Shown: positions 6,763 to 12,481, counted from the stretch's first letter. The stretch: DNA of 15,100 nucleotides from Planctomycetota bacterium (GCA_024278285.1 JAJRTM010000747.1:1-15100), one strand, 5' to 3'. A program made the numbers and translations. The notes: generated by a model not told the origin, from the sequence alone.

Positions 6763-7227
6763 ATGGCGATCACGGCGAAGAAAAAGACAACCAGGGAACT
6801 TGCAGATGCAATCGGGATATCGTCACGACAACTGGCGACCAACTTCGCTGATGGATGCCCCCGCACATCGGTTGCAGCCATCAAGAAATGGCGGGCAATC
6901 AATGTCAGAAGTCGAACCAAGTCAGATGGGGAACTCCAGGAAGCCTTGCTTCGCGCACAGTTAGAGACCGAACGGCAACGAGGGATAAAACTCAAAGCTG
7001 AGAATACCAGGATGATCAACAGGTTAATTAAAAAACGAATCGTGCAACAAGACCTTGCAACGGTTTACAGCCTTATGGAATCTCGACTTGAAAGCCTGTC
7101 AACTGAGATTGCAGTATTGGTTCCCCTGGAATTGAAAGACGCAGCAAGGAAGAAAGTAGAAAACACGGTACGACTGGCGTTGAAGGGAGTTAGCGATACA
7201 GATTGGATCGGCGAAAGTAACAGTTGA
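6763..7227 (+). CDS. Terminase small subunit (Nu1/TerS)-like DNA-binding protein
   Basis: This is a 154-residue protein. Residues 8-45 form a helix-turn-helix (TRELADAIGISSRQLATNFADG), similar to the N-terminal DNA-binding domain of Nu1-type small terminases, which recognises cos. Residues 55-95 are a charged coiled coil (ELQEALLRAQLETERQRGIK). The C-terminal region (QDLATVYSLMESRLESL, then VPLEL...KVENTVRLALKG) resembles the helical tail seen after the coiled coil in Nu1-like proteins. AAGGG precedes ATG 6763 at good spacing. No large terminase subunit is present, so if this is TerS it must act with a helper's large subunit, as in phage satellites. It could instead be an unrelated HTH/coiled-coil regulator. 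Confidence 0.6.
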   Translation: MAITAKKKTTRELADAIGISSRQLATNFADGCPRTSVAAIKKWRAINVRSRTKSDGELQEALLRAQLETERQRGIKLKAENTRMINRLIKKRIVQQDLATVYSLMESRLESLSTEIAVLVPLELKDAARKKVENTVRLALKGVSDTDWIGESNS

Positions 7228-7240
7228 TTCAAATCTTAGA

Positions 7241-7254
7241 TGGCAACGTTGCCA
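7241..7254. repeat. Perfect palindrome TGGCAACGTTGCCA (copy 1)
   Basis: A 14-bp perfect palindrome found again, identical, at 10098-10111. It lies 14 bases after the TerS-like stop. Candidate operator or mark of a module boundary. Confidence 0.55.
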
Positions 7255-7340
7255 GTGAGGCATAGCAGGAAATGGAGTTGTTCAGTGGGAAATGACAGAT
7301 TGAAAGTGTTGTTGTTGTCACCCTGTTTTTTTTCATCATA

Positions 7341-7428
7341 CACACAAAAAAACCGACATGATCAGCACCTCGCTGGGTGTCCCCCCACCTGGAAGGACCC
7401 GTTTTTTCAGTCCTGTGGTGGTCACAGG
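7341..7428 (-). other. cos-like structured element S4, inverted
   Basis: On the minus strand: hairpin CCTGTG/CACAGG (7428-7412), GAAAAAACGGGTCCTTCC with its core at 7400-7391, a G-rich segment ending GACACCC, GAGGTGCTGATCATGTCGG, then TTTTTTTGTGTG. It aligns almost throughout with the plus-strand element at 9254-9350. It lies between the TerS-like gene and the gene at 7465, pointing back toward the TerS-like gene. Confidence 0.55.
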
Positions 7429-7464
7429 CTTATCGAAATGGAACTTTACGAAAGGAATGACAGG

Positions 7465-7722
7465 ATGATTGCACTGATTACACGACCGACACGGCGGGAA
7501 ATACTCGCATTGACTAAGGAAGCAGAAACGAAGCTGGCTTCCCTTCAATCGGAATTGAACGACGAACGGTTAAAGCAAGCTGGGGCAACACTCTCTGAAA
7601 ATGCGGTTGCCATTATGGAAGTTATCCCGGCAGACGATTTCAAGACAATGCACGCTGCGTTGATGTGTATTCAACTCGGCTTACAGATTTCACGACTTAA
7701 CTTTATGGAGGTATCAGACTGA
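7465..7722 (+). CDS. Small helical protein preceding the tape-measure-like gene
   Basis: An 85-residue protein starting at ATG 7465 behind AAAGGA (7451-7456). An in-frame ATG at 7438 would add nine residues but lacks a ribosome-binding site. It is largely alpha-helical with a coiled-coil stretch (LTKEAETKLASLQSELNDER), then a more hydrophobic end (MHAALMCIQLGLQISRLNF). Its stop shares one base with the start at 7722, so the pair is coupled. In tailed phages small tail-assembly chaperones sit just upstream of the tape-measure gene. The position fits, but I see no frameshift arrangement or recognisable motif, so this is only a suggestion. Confidence 0.65.
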   Translation: MIALITRPTRREILALTKEAETKLASLQSELNDERLKQAGATLSENAVAIMEVIPADDFKTMHAALMCIQLGLQISRLNFMEVSD

Positions 7723-9113
7723 TGGCACAGGCTACATTAAAAATCGCTGGGGATTCCCAGAAAGCTCAAGACGCAATTGTTGCCCTTGAAAAGAAGCTCG
7801 ACAAGTTAGAGGGGAAGTTAAAACAAACCAGGCAGCAAAAGCCGGTTTCAAACAGTTCCTTGTCCTCACTGACAAAGTACGCCGCCGGTTTGCTTTCTGT
7901 TGCATCGGCTGCGGCTGCGGCTATGCAGGCTCTTCAATCTCTGGACCGAATGAAGAACGAATCGGCTCGAAAGCAAAGAATGGCTGCGCCCGGGTTAGCT
8001 GAACTGGCACAGGTTGCAGATGCAAAGGAACCATTACCGGCATTGATTGAACAGGCTCGCAAGGCGTTCGGAAAGGGCGGTTTCGATAATCTGGACGAAT
8101 CGGCGGGGCTTATTTTCAGCCTCAAGTCTGCAAGTATCCCAGAAAAGGACAGGCAGATATTCATTGAACTGGCTTCCAGCGGTGTGGCTCGTGATTCCGC
8201 TTCGCTGGCAAAGGCATCGGCTGCATTGCAAACGTCAATCGGACAGGATGAAACGGGCAGCTTCAATGCGATCCTCTCAAAGGCATTTGCAGCATCATCG
8301 GCTTCCCCATCGACAGCACCGGAATTATTAGGGGCAACCGCTAAATCAGGCGGGCTTGCGAGTCGGCTGAAAATAACTGATGAAGAGATACTTGCAGCAA
8401 CCGCTATCACTGCGACATCAACCAGCAGTGCGGCTGAGGGGGGAACGCAGGTCAAGTCGTTATTGAAAACCTTGGAGAAGAAAGGGACGTTTGCAGGGAA
8501 ATCGCTGAGGGAGTCACTTGAAGAAATTCAAGCGATGAACCTTCAAGGGGCGGACCTGAATAAATACTTCGGCACAACCGAAGCACTTGCAGGTTTCGAT
8601 ACGATCCTGAAGAACTTGGAAAAGTACGAGGCGATCATCAAGAATATTCAGCAGGCAGAATCTGGCAATCTTGCTAAACGAAAAATTGCAATGGCTGCAA
8701 CCGTTCCTGAGATCAGGGCAGTTAGACAAGCAACTCGCAGTGAAAACACGCTGGAAAACAGCACCAAAGAATACGGAATAATGCGTAATTTACGCCAGTC
8801 CGTTGAAGCTGATATCAGGGCTTACAATGTTCAGAACCTTGGTGATTTCGGTCAGGTTTGGACAGATTTTCAAGAGGGCATGGATTACTTATTGGATTTC
8901 GGACGAACAGACCGGCAGTATCTTCAAGAATCGTCAACACAGCAATTCCTCAAAAGCAATAATCCCGAACTGTACCAGGACGTGCAAGCGATCTTATCCG
9001 GTGAAGTAAAACGCCAGACGGCTGTAGCGGAGAAAACCTTGAAGGTTCTGGAAAGCATTGACGAAAACGGGAAGAAGCAGAAACGCCGGGAGTTCAATAG
9101 GAATGGGAGGTAG
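7722..9113 (+). CDS. Tail tape-measure-like protein (TP901-type core), short
   Basis: This is a 463-residue soluble protein. Residues 1-40 are an amphipathic coiled coil (SQKAQDAIVALEKKLDKLEG), then an alanine-rich hydrophobic helix (LLSVASAAAAAMQAL, about 57-71) that could be the short transmembrane-like segment seen in tape measures. Residues 205-300 (LKITDEEILAATAITATSTS, then AAEGGTQVKSLLKTLEKKG, ADLNKYFGTTEALAGFDTIL) follow the pattern of the TP901 tape-measure core, where a GT-L-LL motif and a later G-x-x-A-L segment recur. Tape measures set tail length and assist DNA ejection (family knowledge). It is short for the family, and no other tail or head genes accompany it. GGAGGT precedes the start. 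A membrane-interacting coiled-coil protein of other function is the alternative. Confidence 0.55.
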   Translation: MAQATLKIAGDSQKAQDAIVALEKKLDKLEGKLKQTRQQKPVSNSSLSSLTKYAAGLLSVASAAAAAMQALQSLDRMKNESARKQRMAAPGLAELAQVADAKEPLPALIEQARKAFGKGGFDNLDESAGLIFSLKSASIPEKDRQIFIELASSGVARDSASLAKASAALQTSIGQDETGSFNAILSKAFAASSASPSTAPELLGATAKSGGLASRLKITDEEILAATAITATSTSSAAEGGTQVKSLLKTLEKKGTFAGKSLRESLEEIQAMNLQGADLNKYFGTTEALAGFDTILKNLEKYEAIIKNIQQAESGNLAKRKIAMAATVPEIRAVRQATRSENTLENSTKEYGIMRNLRQSVEADIRAYNVQNLGDFGQVWTDFQEGMDYLLDFGRTDRQYLQESSTQQFLKSNNPELYQDVQAILSGEVKRQTAVAEKTLKVLESIDENGKKQKRREFNRNGR

Positions 9114-9118
9114 TTTCC

Positions 9119-9139
9119 CACTTCGCGAAAAACGAAGTG
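9119..9139. repeat. Hairpin CACTTCG/CGAAGTG after the tape-measure-like gene
   Basis: CACTTCG (9119-9125) pairs with CGAAGTG (9133-9139) across a 7-base A-rich loop, just after the stop codon. There is no U-tract. The same CACTTCG arm recurs at 9987 and, in part, in the operators at 3123-3185. Confidence 0.55.
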
Positions 9140-9147
9140 AGGATGAT

Positions 9148-9178
9148 GGCCTAACTGCGGAACTTCCGCAGTTAGGCC
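9148..9178. repeat. Perfect 31-base inverted repeat
   Basis: GGCCTAACTGCGGAA (9148-9162), one central C, then TTCCGCAGTTAGGCC. Fifteen base pairs without a mismatch. There is no U-tract, so it is unlikely to be a classical terminator. It could form a stable RNA hairpin or a DNA cruciform. Confidence 0.65.
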
Positions 9179-9191
9179 CGGACGGACTGTG

Positions 9192-9250
9192 TCAAAAACT
9201 CTTGCGATGATCAGCACCGCAAGCGGTTATTGATCCCCAGGAAGGACCCG
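9192..9250 (-). other. cos-like element S5', partial inverted copy
   Basis: On the minus strand CGGGTCCTTCC (9250-9240) is followed by a G-rich segment and GCGGTGCTGATCATCGC, then GTTTTTG. The core and the GGTGCTGATCAT segment match S4 closely. The first hairpin of the element is shared or replaced by the head-to-head neighbour at 9254. Confidence 0.5.
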
Positions 9251-9253
9251 CAA

Positions 9254-9350
9254 GTGTGCCGACAGGCCGCACCGGGGCAGAAAAAACGGGTCCTTCTGGA
9301 GGGGGTGTACCCGCCCGAGGTACGGATCATCCCGGTTTTTTTGTGCGTAA
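9254..9350 (+). other. cos-like structured element S5
   Basis: Hairpin GTGTGCC/GGCCGCAC (9254-9260 with 9265-9272), GCAGAAAAAAC linker, GGGTCCTTCTGG (9288-9299), stem CGGGT/ACCCG, GAGGTACGGATCATCCCGG, then TTTTTTTGTGCGTAA (9336-9350). It is the clearest copy. With 9192-9250 it forms a large palindrome, CCAGGAAGGACCCG facing CGGGTCCTTCTGG. Confidence 0.55.
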
Positions 9351-9403
9351 AGTGGGAAAATATCACTTGTCAGCATCACCAGTCACTCGAAAGGCGGAAA
9401 ACA

Positions 9404-9526
9404 ATGAATAACCTGACAGAGCAGATTGAAACCGATAACCAGACAGACGGGGCAACTGGTCAGTTGAAACGGTCACCTCACGTATATAACGAACCTGACC
9501 ACAACAAACGAAAGGGAATCAGATGA
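9404..9526 (+). CDS. Small hypothetical protein
   Basis: A 40-residue polar protein starting at ATG 9404 behind AAGGCGGA. It is rich in N, T, D and Q (TEQIETDNQTDGATGQLKRS) and probably disordered. No family is recognised. Its TGA overlaps the next start (ATGA at 9523-9526). It may serve mainly as a translational leader for the HTH protein. Confidence 0.45.
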   Translation: MNNLTEQIETDNQTDGATGQLKRSPHVYNEPDHNKRKGIR

Positions 9527-9873
9527 GCGGTCACGTTGCAAATATAACCGACCTGACCGCAAAGCAGATTGCAGACAGGTATCGTGTCAGCCTACGAACA
9601 GCCAGGCGACATCGACAGCGAGGAACTTTGCCAGATGAAAGGCGAACCGTGGGCATGGACGGAAAGACCTATCCCGGATCGGCTGCATCGTACCAGCGGA
9701 ATCACGGATCAAATGCAGATGATGATTTACGGATGGCTCGCAATGCCCTACGCCGCTTCGCCCGGAAACCTCGTTTCGTGGATGAGGATGTGGAAGTATT
9801 GCGGAACATTCAACAGGAATCGTTGCAGATGCTGAATGAATTAGTTGAACAAATCGAAGGGCAGGAAAAATGA
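9523..9873 (+). CDS. Small HTH protein with C-terminal helix
   Basis: A 116-residue protein. Residues 8-40 form a helix-turn-helix (LTAKQIADRYRVSLRTARRH) of the kind seen in phage regulators and some small terminase subunits. A basic middle (ARNALRRFARKPRF) follows, and a helical acidic end (LRNIQQESLQMLNELVEQIE) may oligomerise. It lies after two head-to-head cos-like elements and before two long inverted repeats. A role in recognising one of these sites is possible; which one cannot be told from sequence. The start is fixed by overlap with the preceding stop. Confidence 0.65.
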   Translation: MSGHVANITDLTAKQIADRYRVSLRTARRHRQRGTLPDERRTVGMDGKTYPGSAASYQRNHGSNADDDLRMARNALRRFARKPRFVDEDVEVLRNIQQESLQMLNELVEQIEGQEK

Positions 9874-9888
9874 TTCTCACTGTCCACC

Positions 9889-9966
9889 GTCTACAGTGTC
9901 TACGTCTACACAACCCCCATGAACTAACTAGAAAACATGGGTTCCGTAGACGTAGACAGCGTAGAC
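9889..9966. repeat. Long inverted repeat R-II with GTCTAC/GTAGAC arms
   Basis: The left arm is GTCTAC-AGT-GTCTAC-GTCTAC (9889-9909). The right arm is GTAGAC-GTAGAC-AGC-GTAGAC (9946-9966), its mirror even in the position of the 3-base spacer. Inner CCCAT (9916-9920) pairs with ATGGG (9937-9941). The loop holds CTAACTAGAAAAC (9924-9936), identical to the loop of R-I although the arm sequence is different. Confidence 0.75.
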
Positions 9967-9986
9967 AATCAGAAAACAAGAATCCC

Positions 9987-10007
9987 CACTTCGGAAGTTC
10001 CGAAGTG
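9987..10007. repeat. Perfect 21-base inverted repeat
   Basis: CACTTCGGAA (9987-9996), central G, TTCCGAAGTG (9998-10007). It shares CACTTCG with the hairpin at 9119 and the GGAA-N-TTCC centre with the inverted repeat at 9148. Confidence 0.6.
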
Positions 10008-10024
10008 AGGAAGTGACCTACAAA

Positions 10025-10088
10025 TGACACAACCCACAAAAACTAACTGAGAAATGATAGTTGTGTCACACTGTCACACTGTCACACA
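10025..10088. repeat. Long inverted repeat R-III with TGTCAC arms
   Basis: TGACACAAC (10025-10033) pairs with GTTGTGTCA (10060-10068), and the right arm continues as tandem CACTGTCACACTGTCACAC. The loop has CTAACTGAGAAA (10043-10054), a variant of the loop in R-I and R-II. Its arms match R-I, not the adjacent R-II. Confidence 0.65.
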
Positions 10089-10097
10089 CTCGAATCA

Positions 10098-10111
10098 TGG
10101 CAACGTTGCCA
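10098..10111. repeat. Perfect palindrome TGGCAACGTTGCCA (copy 2)
   Basis: Identical to 7241-7254. The two copies enclose the small helical protein, the tape-measure-like gene, the small HTH genes and R-II/R-III. Confidence 0.55.
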
Positions 10112-10119
10112 GAGAGAAT

Positions 10120-10170
10120 CTGCGGCTAAGCCGCAGTGAGAAAATCCTCACTACAAACGTTTGTAGTGAG
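10120..10170. repeat. Two adjacent perfect palindromes
   Basis: CTGCGGCT-A-AGCCGCAG (10120-10136) is followed ten bases later by the 24-bp perfect palindrome CTCACTACAAAC/GTTTGTAGTGAG (10147-10170). Neither has a U-tract. Confidence 0.6.
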
Positions 10171-10274
10171 AATGCCAAGTTTCCTTGACAACCAGGCACC
10201 GGGAATGGCAAAATGCCGTTTCCTAAAGCTGAGAGGCGTGTTAAACGTGAGTCCTAAACCAAAGTTAAAAACCA

Positions 10275-10369
10275 GAGTGCATCCATCCGAAGGTGTCCGG
10301 TATCCGCAAGGACCGGGAGGCTGCTTAACACAGCCTAGGAACGCCGGCGGGTGGATGCTCTCTTTTTTT
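10275..10369 (+). ncRNA. Predicted structured RNA with terminator-like tail
   Basis: An outer stem pairs 10275-10288 (GAGTGCATCCATCC) with 10349-10362, with one mismatch and one G-T pair, followed by a run of seven T. Inside are CCGG-ta-TCC closed by a GCAA tetraloop (10306-10309) with GGA-CCGG, and a perfect AGGCTG/CAGCCT hairpin (10318-10336). This is a branched junction, more elaborate than a simple terminator. It lies 40 bases before the HNH gene. It may be a standalone RNA or a leader that regulates the gene. Confidence 0.5.
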
Positions 10370-10408
10370 ACGCGCTGTGCTGATATGCGTGTGAAGGAGA
10401 ATGCTGTT

Positions 10409-10921
10409 ATGACAATGCCTAAGATGCAATTGTGTTCTGAATCAATGCCTGATCGGGATCAAGCCCCCGAACATCTGCTTTCACCAGGTAAGGCAATCAA
10501 GATGTTCTACGATGAACTGGAATGGGCTGAATCATTCACGCCGACAAAACAGTTGAATGCCTACAAGGTGGCTGAAATCGTCAACAAAATCAGGGTGCTG
10601 ATATCCGGGAGCAAGTACCGAACGCCAAACCCGAGGAAAATATCGGTTCCTGTTTCAACTGCGTCTCTCGATACGATTCCGATGCAGGTATCAACAACAA
10701 ATTATCGAAAAACGCTACTGGCAAGAGGTAACTGCAAGTGTGCGTTCTGTGGTTGCAAGCTGAACAACAAGAATTCAAATATCGATCACGTTTACCCGGT
10801 ATCGAAGGGCGGGAAAAACATCCCGTCCAACATGGTTATATCTTGCGAAAGATGCAATTCCACAAAAGGCAGCAGGACGCTTGAAGAATGGGCAGCCGAC
10901 ATTCTGGCAGTTCACAAGTAG
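10409..10921 (+). CDS. HNH endonuclease
   Basis: A 170-residue protein. The C-terminal HNH domain has a zinc site C111-x2-C114 and C146-x2-C149, with metal-binding/catalytic DH (126-127), N141 and N150 (motif IDHVYPVSKGG, then NMVISCERCNSTKG). The first 95 residues are helical and less conserved. ATG 10409 follows AAGGAGA (10394-10400); an in-frame ATG at 10415 is an alternative. In many tailed phages a small HNH nuclease is encoded beside the terminase and assists cos cleavage (family knowledge), which fits the TerS-like gene here. A homing or defence nuclease cannot be excluded. Confidence 0.82.
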   Translation: MTMPKMQLCSESMPDRDQAPEHLLSPGKAIKMFYDELEWAESFTPTKQLNAYKVAEIVNKIRVLISGSKYRTPNPRKISVPVSTASLDTIPMQVSTTNYRKTLLARGNCKCAFCGCKLNNKNSNIDHVYPVSKGGKNIPSNMVISCERCNSTKGSRTLEEWAADILAVHK

Positions 10922-10934
10922 TTTCCCATTCCCG

Positions 10935-10966
10935 CCCCGTGGCATCTGTCACGGGGCTTTTCTTTT
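10935..10966 (+). terminator. Intrinsic terminator of the HNH gene
   Basis: GCCCCGTG-gcatctgt-CACGGGGC is a perfect 8-bp stem followed by TTTTCTTTTT, shortly after the HNH stop. A textbook rho-independent terminator. Confidence 0.85.
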
Positions 10967-10968
10967 TG

Positions 10969-10982
10969 TCCGCAATTGCGGA
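10969..10982. repeat. Perfect palindrome TCCGCAATTGCGGA
   Basis: This 14-bp palindrome directly follows the terminator and sits 34 bases before the excisionase-like gene. Its CGCAATTGCG core is shared with 6533-6548. A likely operator for the xis-int pair (inference). Confidence 0.5.
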
Positions 10983-11016
10983 TGTTTCACCAACTAAGTT
11001 TTTTACGGAGGAAATT

Positions 11017-11271
11017 ATGAAAGTCGAAAGAGAATACTTCTCCTATTCGCAAATCGCCAAGAAGCTCGGCATCGGAACAACTCGCATTACCAAGTGGGTT
11101 GAAAGTGGAAAGCTGACAGCGATCAATCTGAACCAGGACGAAAAGCAGAAGAGTCCACGGTATCGAGTCAAGATGTCAGATGTGGAAGCACTGCTCGCAA
11201 CCAAGGCGGTTCAGCCTACTCGCAAACGTCGAACCAAGCGGAAAAAGAAGCTCGCCTACGAATTCATCTAA
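11017..11271 (+). CDS. Excisionase-like HTH protein
   Basis: An 84-residue protein starting at ATG 11017 behind GGAGG. Residues 8-36 (FSYSQIAKKLGIGTTRITKW) form an excisionase/MerR-type helix-turn-helix, followed by a wing (SPRYRVKMSDVEALLA). The tail is very basic (TRKRRTKRKKK), which suits non-specific DNA contact and bending. It lies 49 bases upstream of Int2 on the same strand, the usual xis-int order, so a role as recombination directionality factor is likely. It differs from the other two small HTH proteins at 523 and 3291. Confidence 0.78.
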   Translation: MKVEREYFSYSQIAKKLGIGTTRITKWVESGKLTAINLNQDEKQKSPRYRVKMSDVEALLATKAVQPTRKRRTKRKKKLAYEFI

Positions 11272-11320
11272 CCGATCATAGTCTCCACCAAACAGCAAAG
11301 CGTTTCAGAAAGGCATTTCA

Positions 11321-12469
11321 ATGAACATTACTGTATTCAAGCCGAAGGGCAGAACGAATTACGTTTGCCAATGGGTTGACCTGACAACCGGGAAGAAGAA
11401 AACGCGATCAACGGGAACGAAACTCAAACGTGATGCAGAACGCTTTGCGGCTCGGCTGGAACGTGATATCGAGGAAGGGAAGTTTATTTCCGAACGGATA
11501 ACATGGGCAGATTTCCGGGAACGGTTCGAGGTTGTGGGACTCAATAATAAGAACCGAAGGCAATCAACGATTAACGAATTGCTCACAACCTTGAACATGA
11601 TCGAACTGTTTATCTCACCAGACAGGCCGTCATCGATCACAACACCGATTGTTTCAGAATTCGCGATGAAGTTGAAGATTGAGAAGAAGCTACGGAACTT
11701 GACGATCAAAAAACACTTATCCGGGTTGCGCACTATCTTGAATTGGGCGAAGTCTCAGGGATACATCAAGATTATGCCCACGTTTGAAATGCCCAAATGC
11801 ACCGGGATGAAAGGCCGGGCTATCACTTTGGAAGAGTTTGAAAGAATGCTCGATAAGGTTCCCGAGGTTGTCCGAAGCGAGGAAATTGAGCAATATCGCC
11901 TCTTCATGCGTGGCTTGTGGTTCTCAGGGCTGCGAATTAGCGAAGCGGCTCAACTATCCTGGGAAAGTTACGATGCAGTCAGAATTGATCTGACAGGACG
12001 TAGGCCGATGATTGATTTCTCTGGCGAAGGGCAGAAGAACGGCAAGGATCAAGTGATCCCGATATCACCCGATTTCATGGAACTGTTGCAGGCAATCCCG
12101 AAGGAAGAGAGAACCGGGAAGGTGTTCGGCTTTGGATACACCAGCTTGCATCTATCAAAAATGATAGCCAAGATCGGCAAGGAAGCAAAAGTTGTGACCG
12201 TCAGCGATGGGGACAGGACCGTTTATGCTTCTGCTCACGATTTCCGGCGATCATTCGGCAAACGCTGGGCAAGGCGTATTCCTGCCCACGAACTGCAACT
12301 TGTGATGCGACACGCTGACATCAAAACCACAATGACATTCTACGTTGAACGGGTCGCAGAAAATGCTTTTGACTCCATGTGGTCGGGGCTGGCTAACACT
12401 TTTGCTAACAGTGAAGAAAATCAAGCCATTTTAGAAAACAAAAAAACGCCCCAACCCGTTACAGGATAG
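11321..12469 (+). CDS. Tyrosine recombinase / phage-type integrase, Int2
   Basis: A 382-residue integrase with a full catalytic set: R205 (GLWFSGLRISEA), K239, H306-x-x-R309 (SAHDFRRSF), H331 (MRHADIKTTM) and nucleophile Y341. The N-terminus (residues 1-55) is a basic arm-binding-type domain and residues 60-155 a core-binding SAM-like domain. It ends 12 bases before att copy 2, the position expected for the integrase of an element inserted at a tRNA 3' end. Its last codons include a double GCTAACAC repeat that matches a site near the opposite end of unit B. It is homologous to Int1 but clearly diverged, so the two elements were acquired separately and did not arise by recent duplication. Confidence 0.93.
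   Translation: MNITVFKPKGRTNYVCQWVDLTTGKKKTRSTGTKLKRDAERFAARLERDIEEGKFISERITWADFRERFEVVGLNNKNRRQSTINELLTTLNMIELFISPDRPSSITTPIVSEFAMKLKIEKKLRNLTIKKHLSGLRTILNWAKSQGYIKIMPTFEMPKCTGMKGRAITLEEFERMLDKVPEVVRSEEIEQYRLFMRGLWFSGLRISEAAQLSWESYDAVRIDLTGRRPMIDFSGEGQKNGKDQVIPISPDFMELLQAIPKEERTGKVFGFGYTSLHLSKMIAKIGKEAKVVTVSDGDRTVYASAHDFRRSFGKRWARRIPAHELQLVMRHADIKTTMTFYVERVAENAFDSMWSGLANTFANSEENQAILENKKTPQPVTG
12392..12411 (+). repeat. Double direct repeat GCTAACA, 12-bp spacing (right copy)
   Basis: GCTAACAC at 12392 and GCTAACA at 12404, inside the 3' end of int2. The unit matches 2295-2314 at 17 of 20 positions in the same orientation, 71 bp from att copy 2. Candidate integrase arm site. Confidence 0.45.
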
Positions 12470-12481
12470 GACGTTATAAAT

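Larger units (their letters stand above)
9114..9403. other. Structured intergenic region holding two head-to-head cos-like elements
   Basis: Nearly 290 bases with no supported gene. It carries the two hairpins just after the tape-measure-like gene, then a minus-strand cos-like copy (9192-9250) and a plus-strand one (9254-9350) facing away from each other. A frame from 9230 reads through but is translated structure; its peptide resembles the mirrored frame over 7336-7410 only because the DNA element is shared. Confidence 0.6.
9874..10408. other. Long non-coding stretch packed with inverted repeats
   Basis: More than 500 bases between the HTH gene and the HNH gene. A frame opening at 10136 reads through part of it but crosses hairpins and has no ribosome-binding site until ATG 10409. 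It holds R-II, R-III, four perfect palindromes and a predicted structured RNA. Confidence 0.65.

Noticed and set aside
7336..7548. Minus-strand 70-residue ORF similar to the peptide read from 9230
   Set aside because: The peptide similarity follows from the shared inverted cos-like element, and it overlaps a supported plus-strand gene.
6619..9350. Integron attC sites flanking gene cassettes
   Set aside because: No RYYYAAC/GTTRRRY ends are seen and the recombinases lack any visible integron-specific insertion; cos-like or terminator readings fit better.
9230..9526. 98-residue protein from ATG 9230
   Set aside because: Its first 50 residues are translated hairpins. The supported start is ATG 9404 behind AAGGCGGA.
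10275..10369. Omega RNA / HEARO-type guide RNA for the HNH protein
   Set aside because: The HNH protein has only 170 residues and no RuvC or bridge-helix region, so it is not an IscB-like nuclease.
10136..10408. N-terminal extension of the HNH protein
   Set aside because: The frame crosses palindromes and the predicted RNA, and a good ribosome-binding site exists only before ATG 10409.
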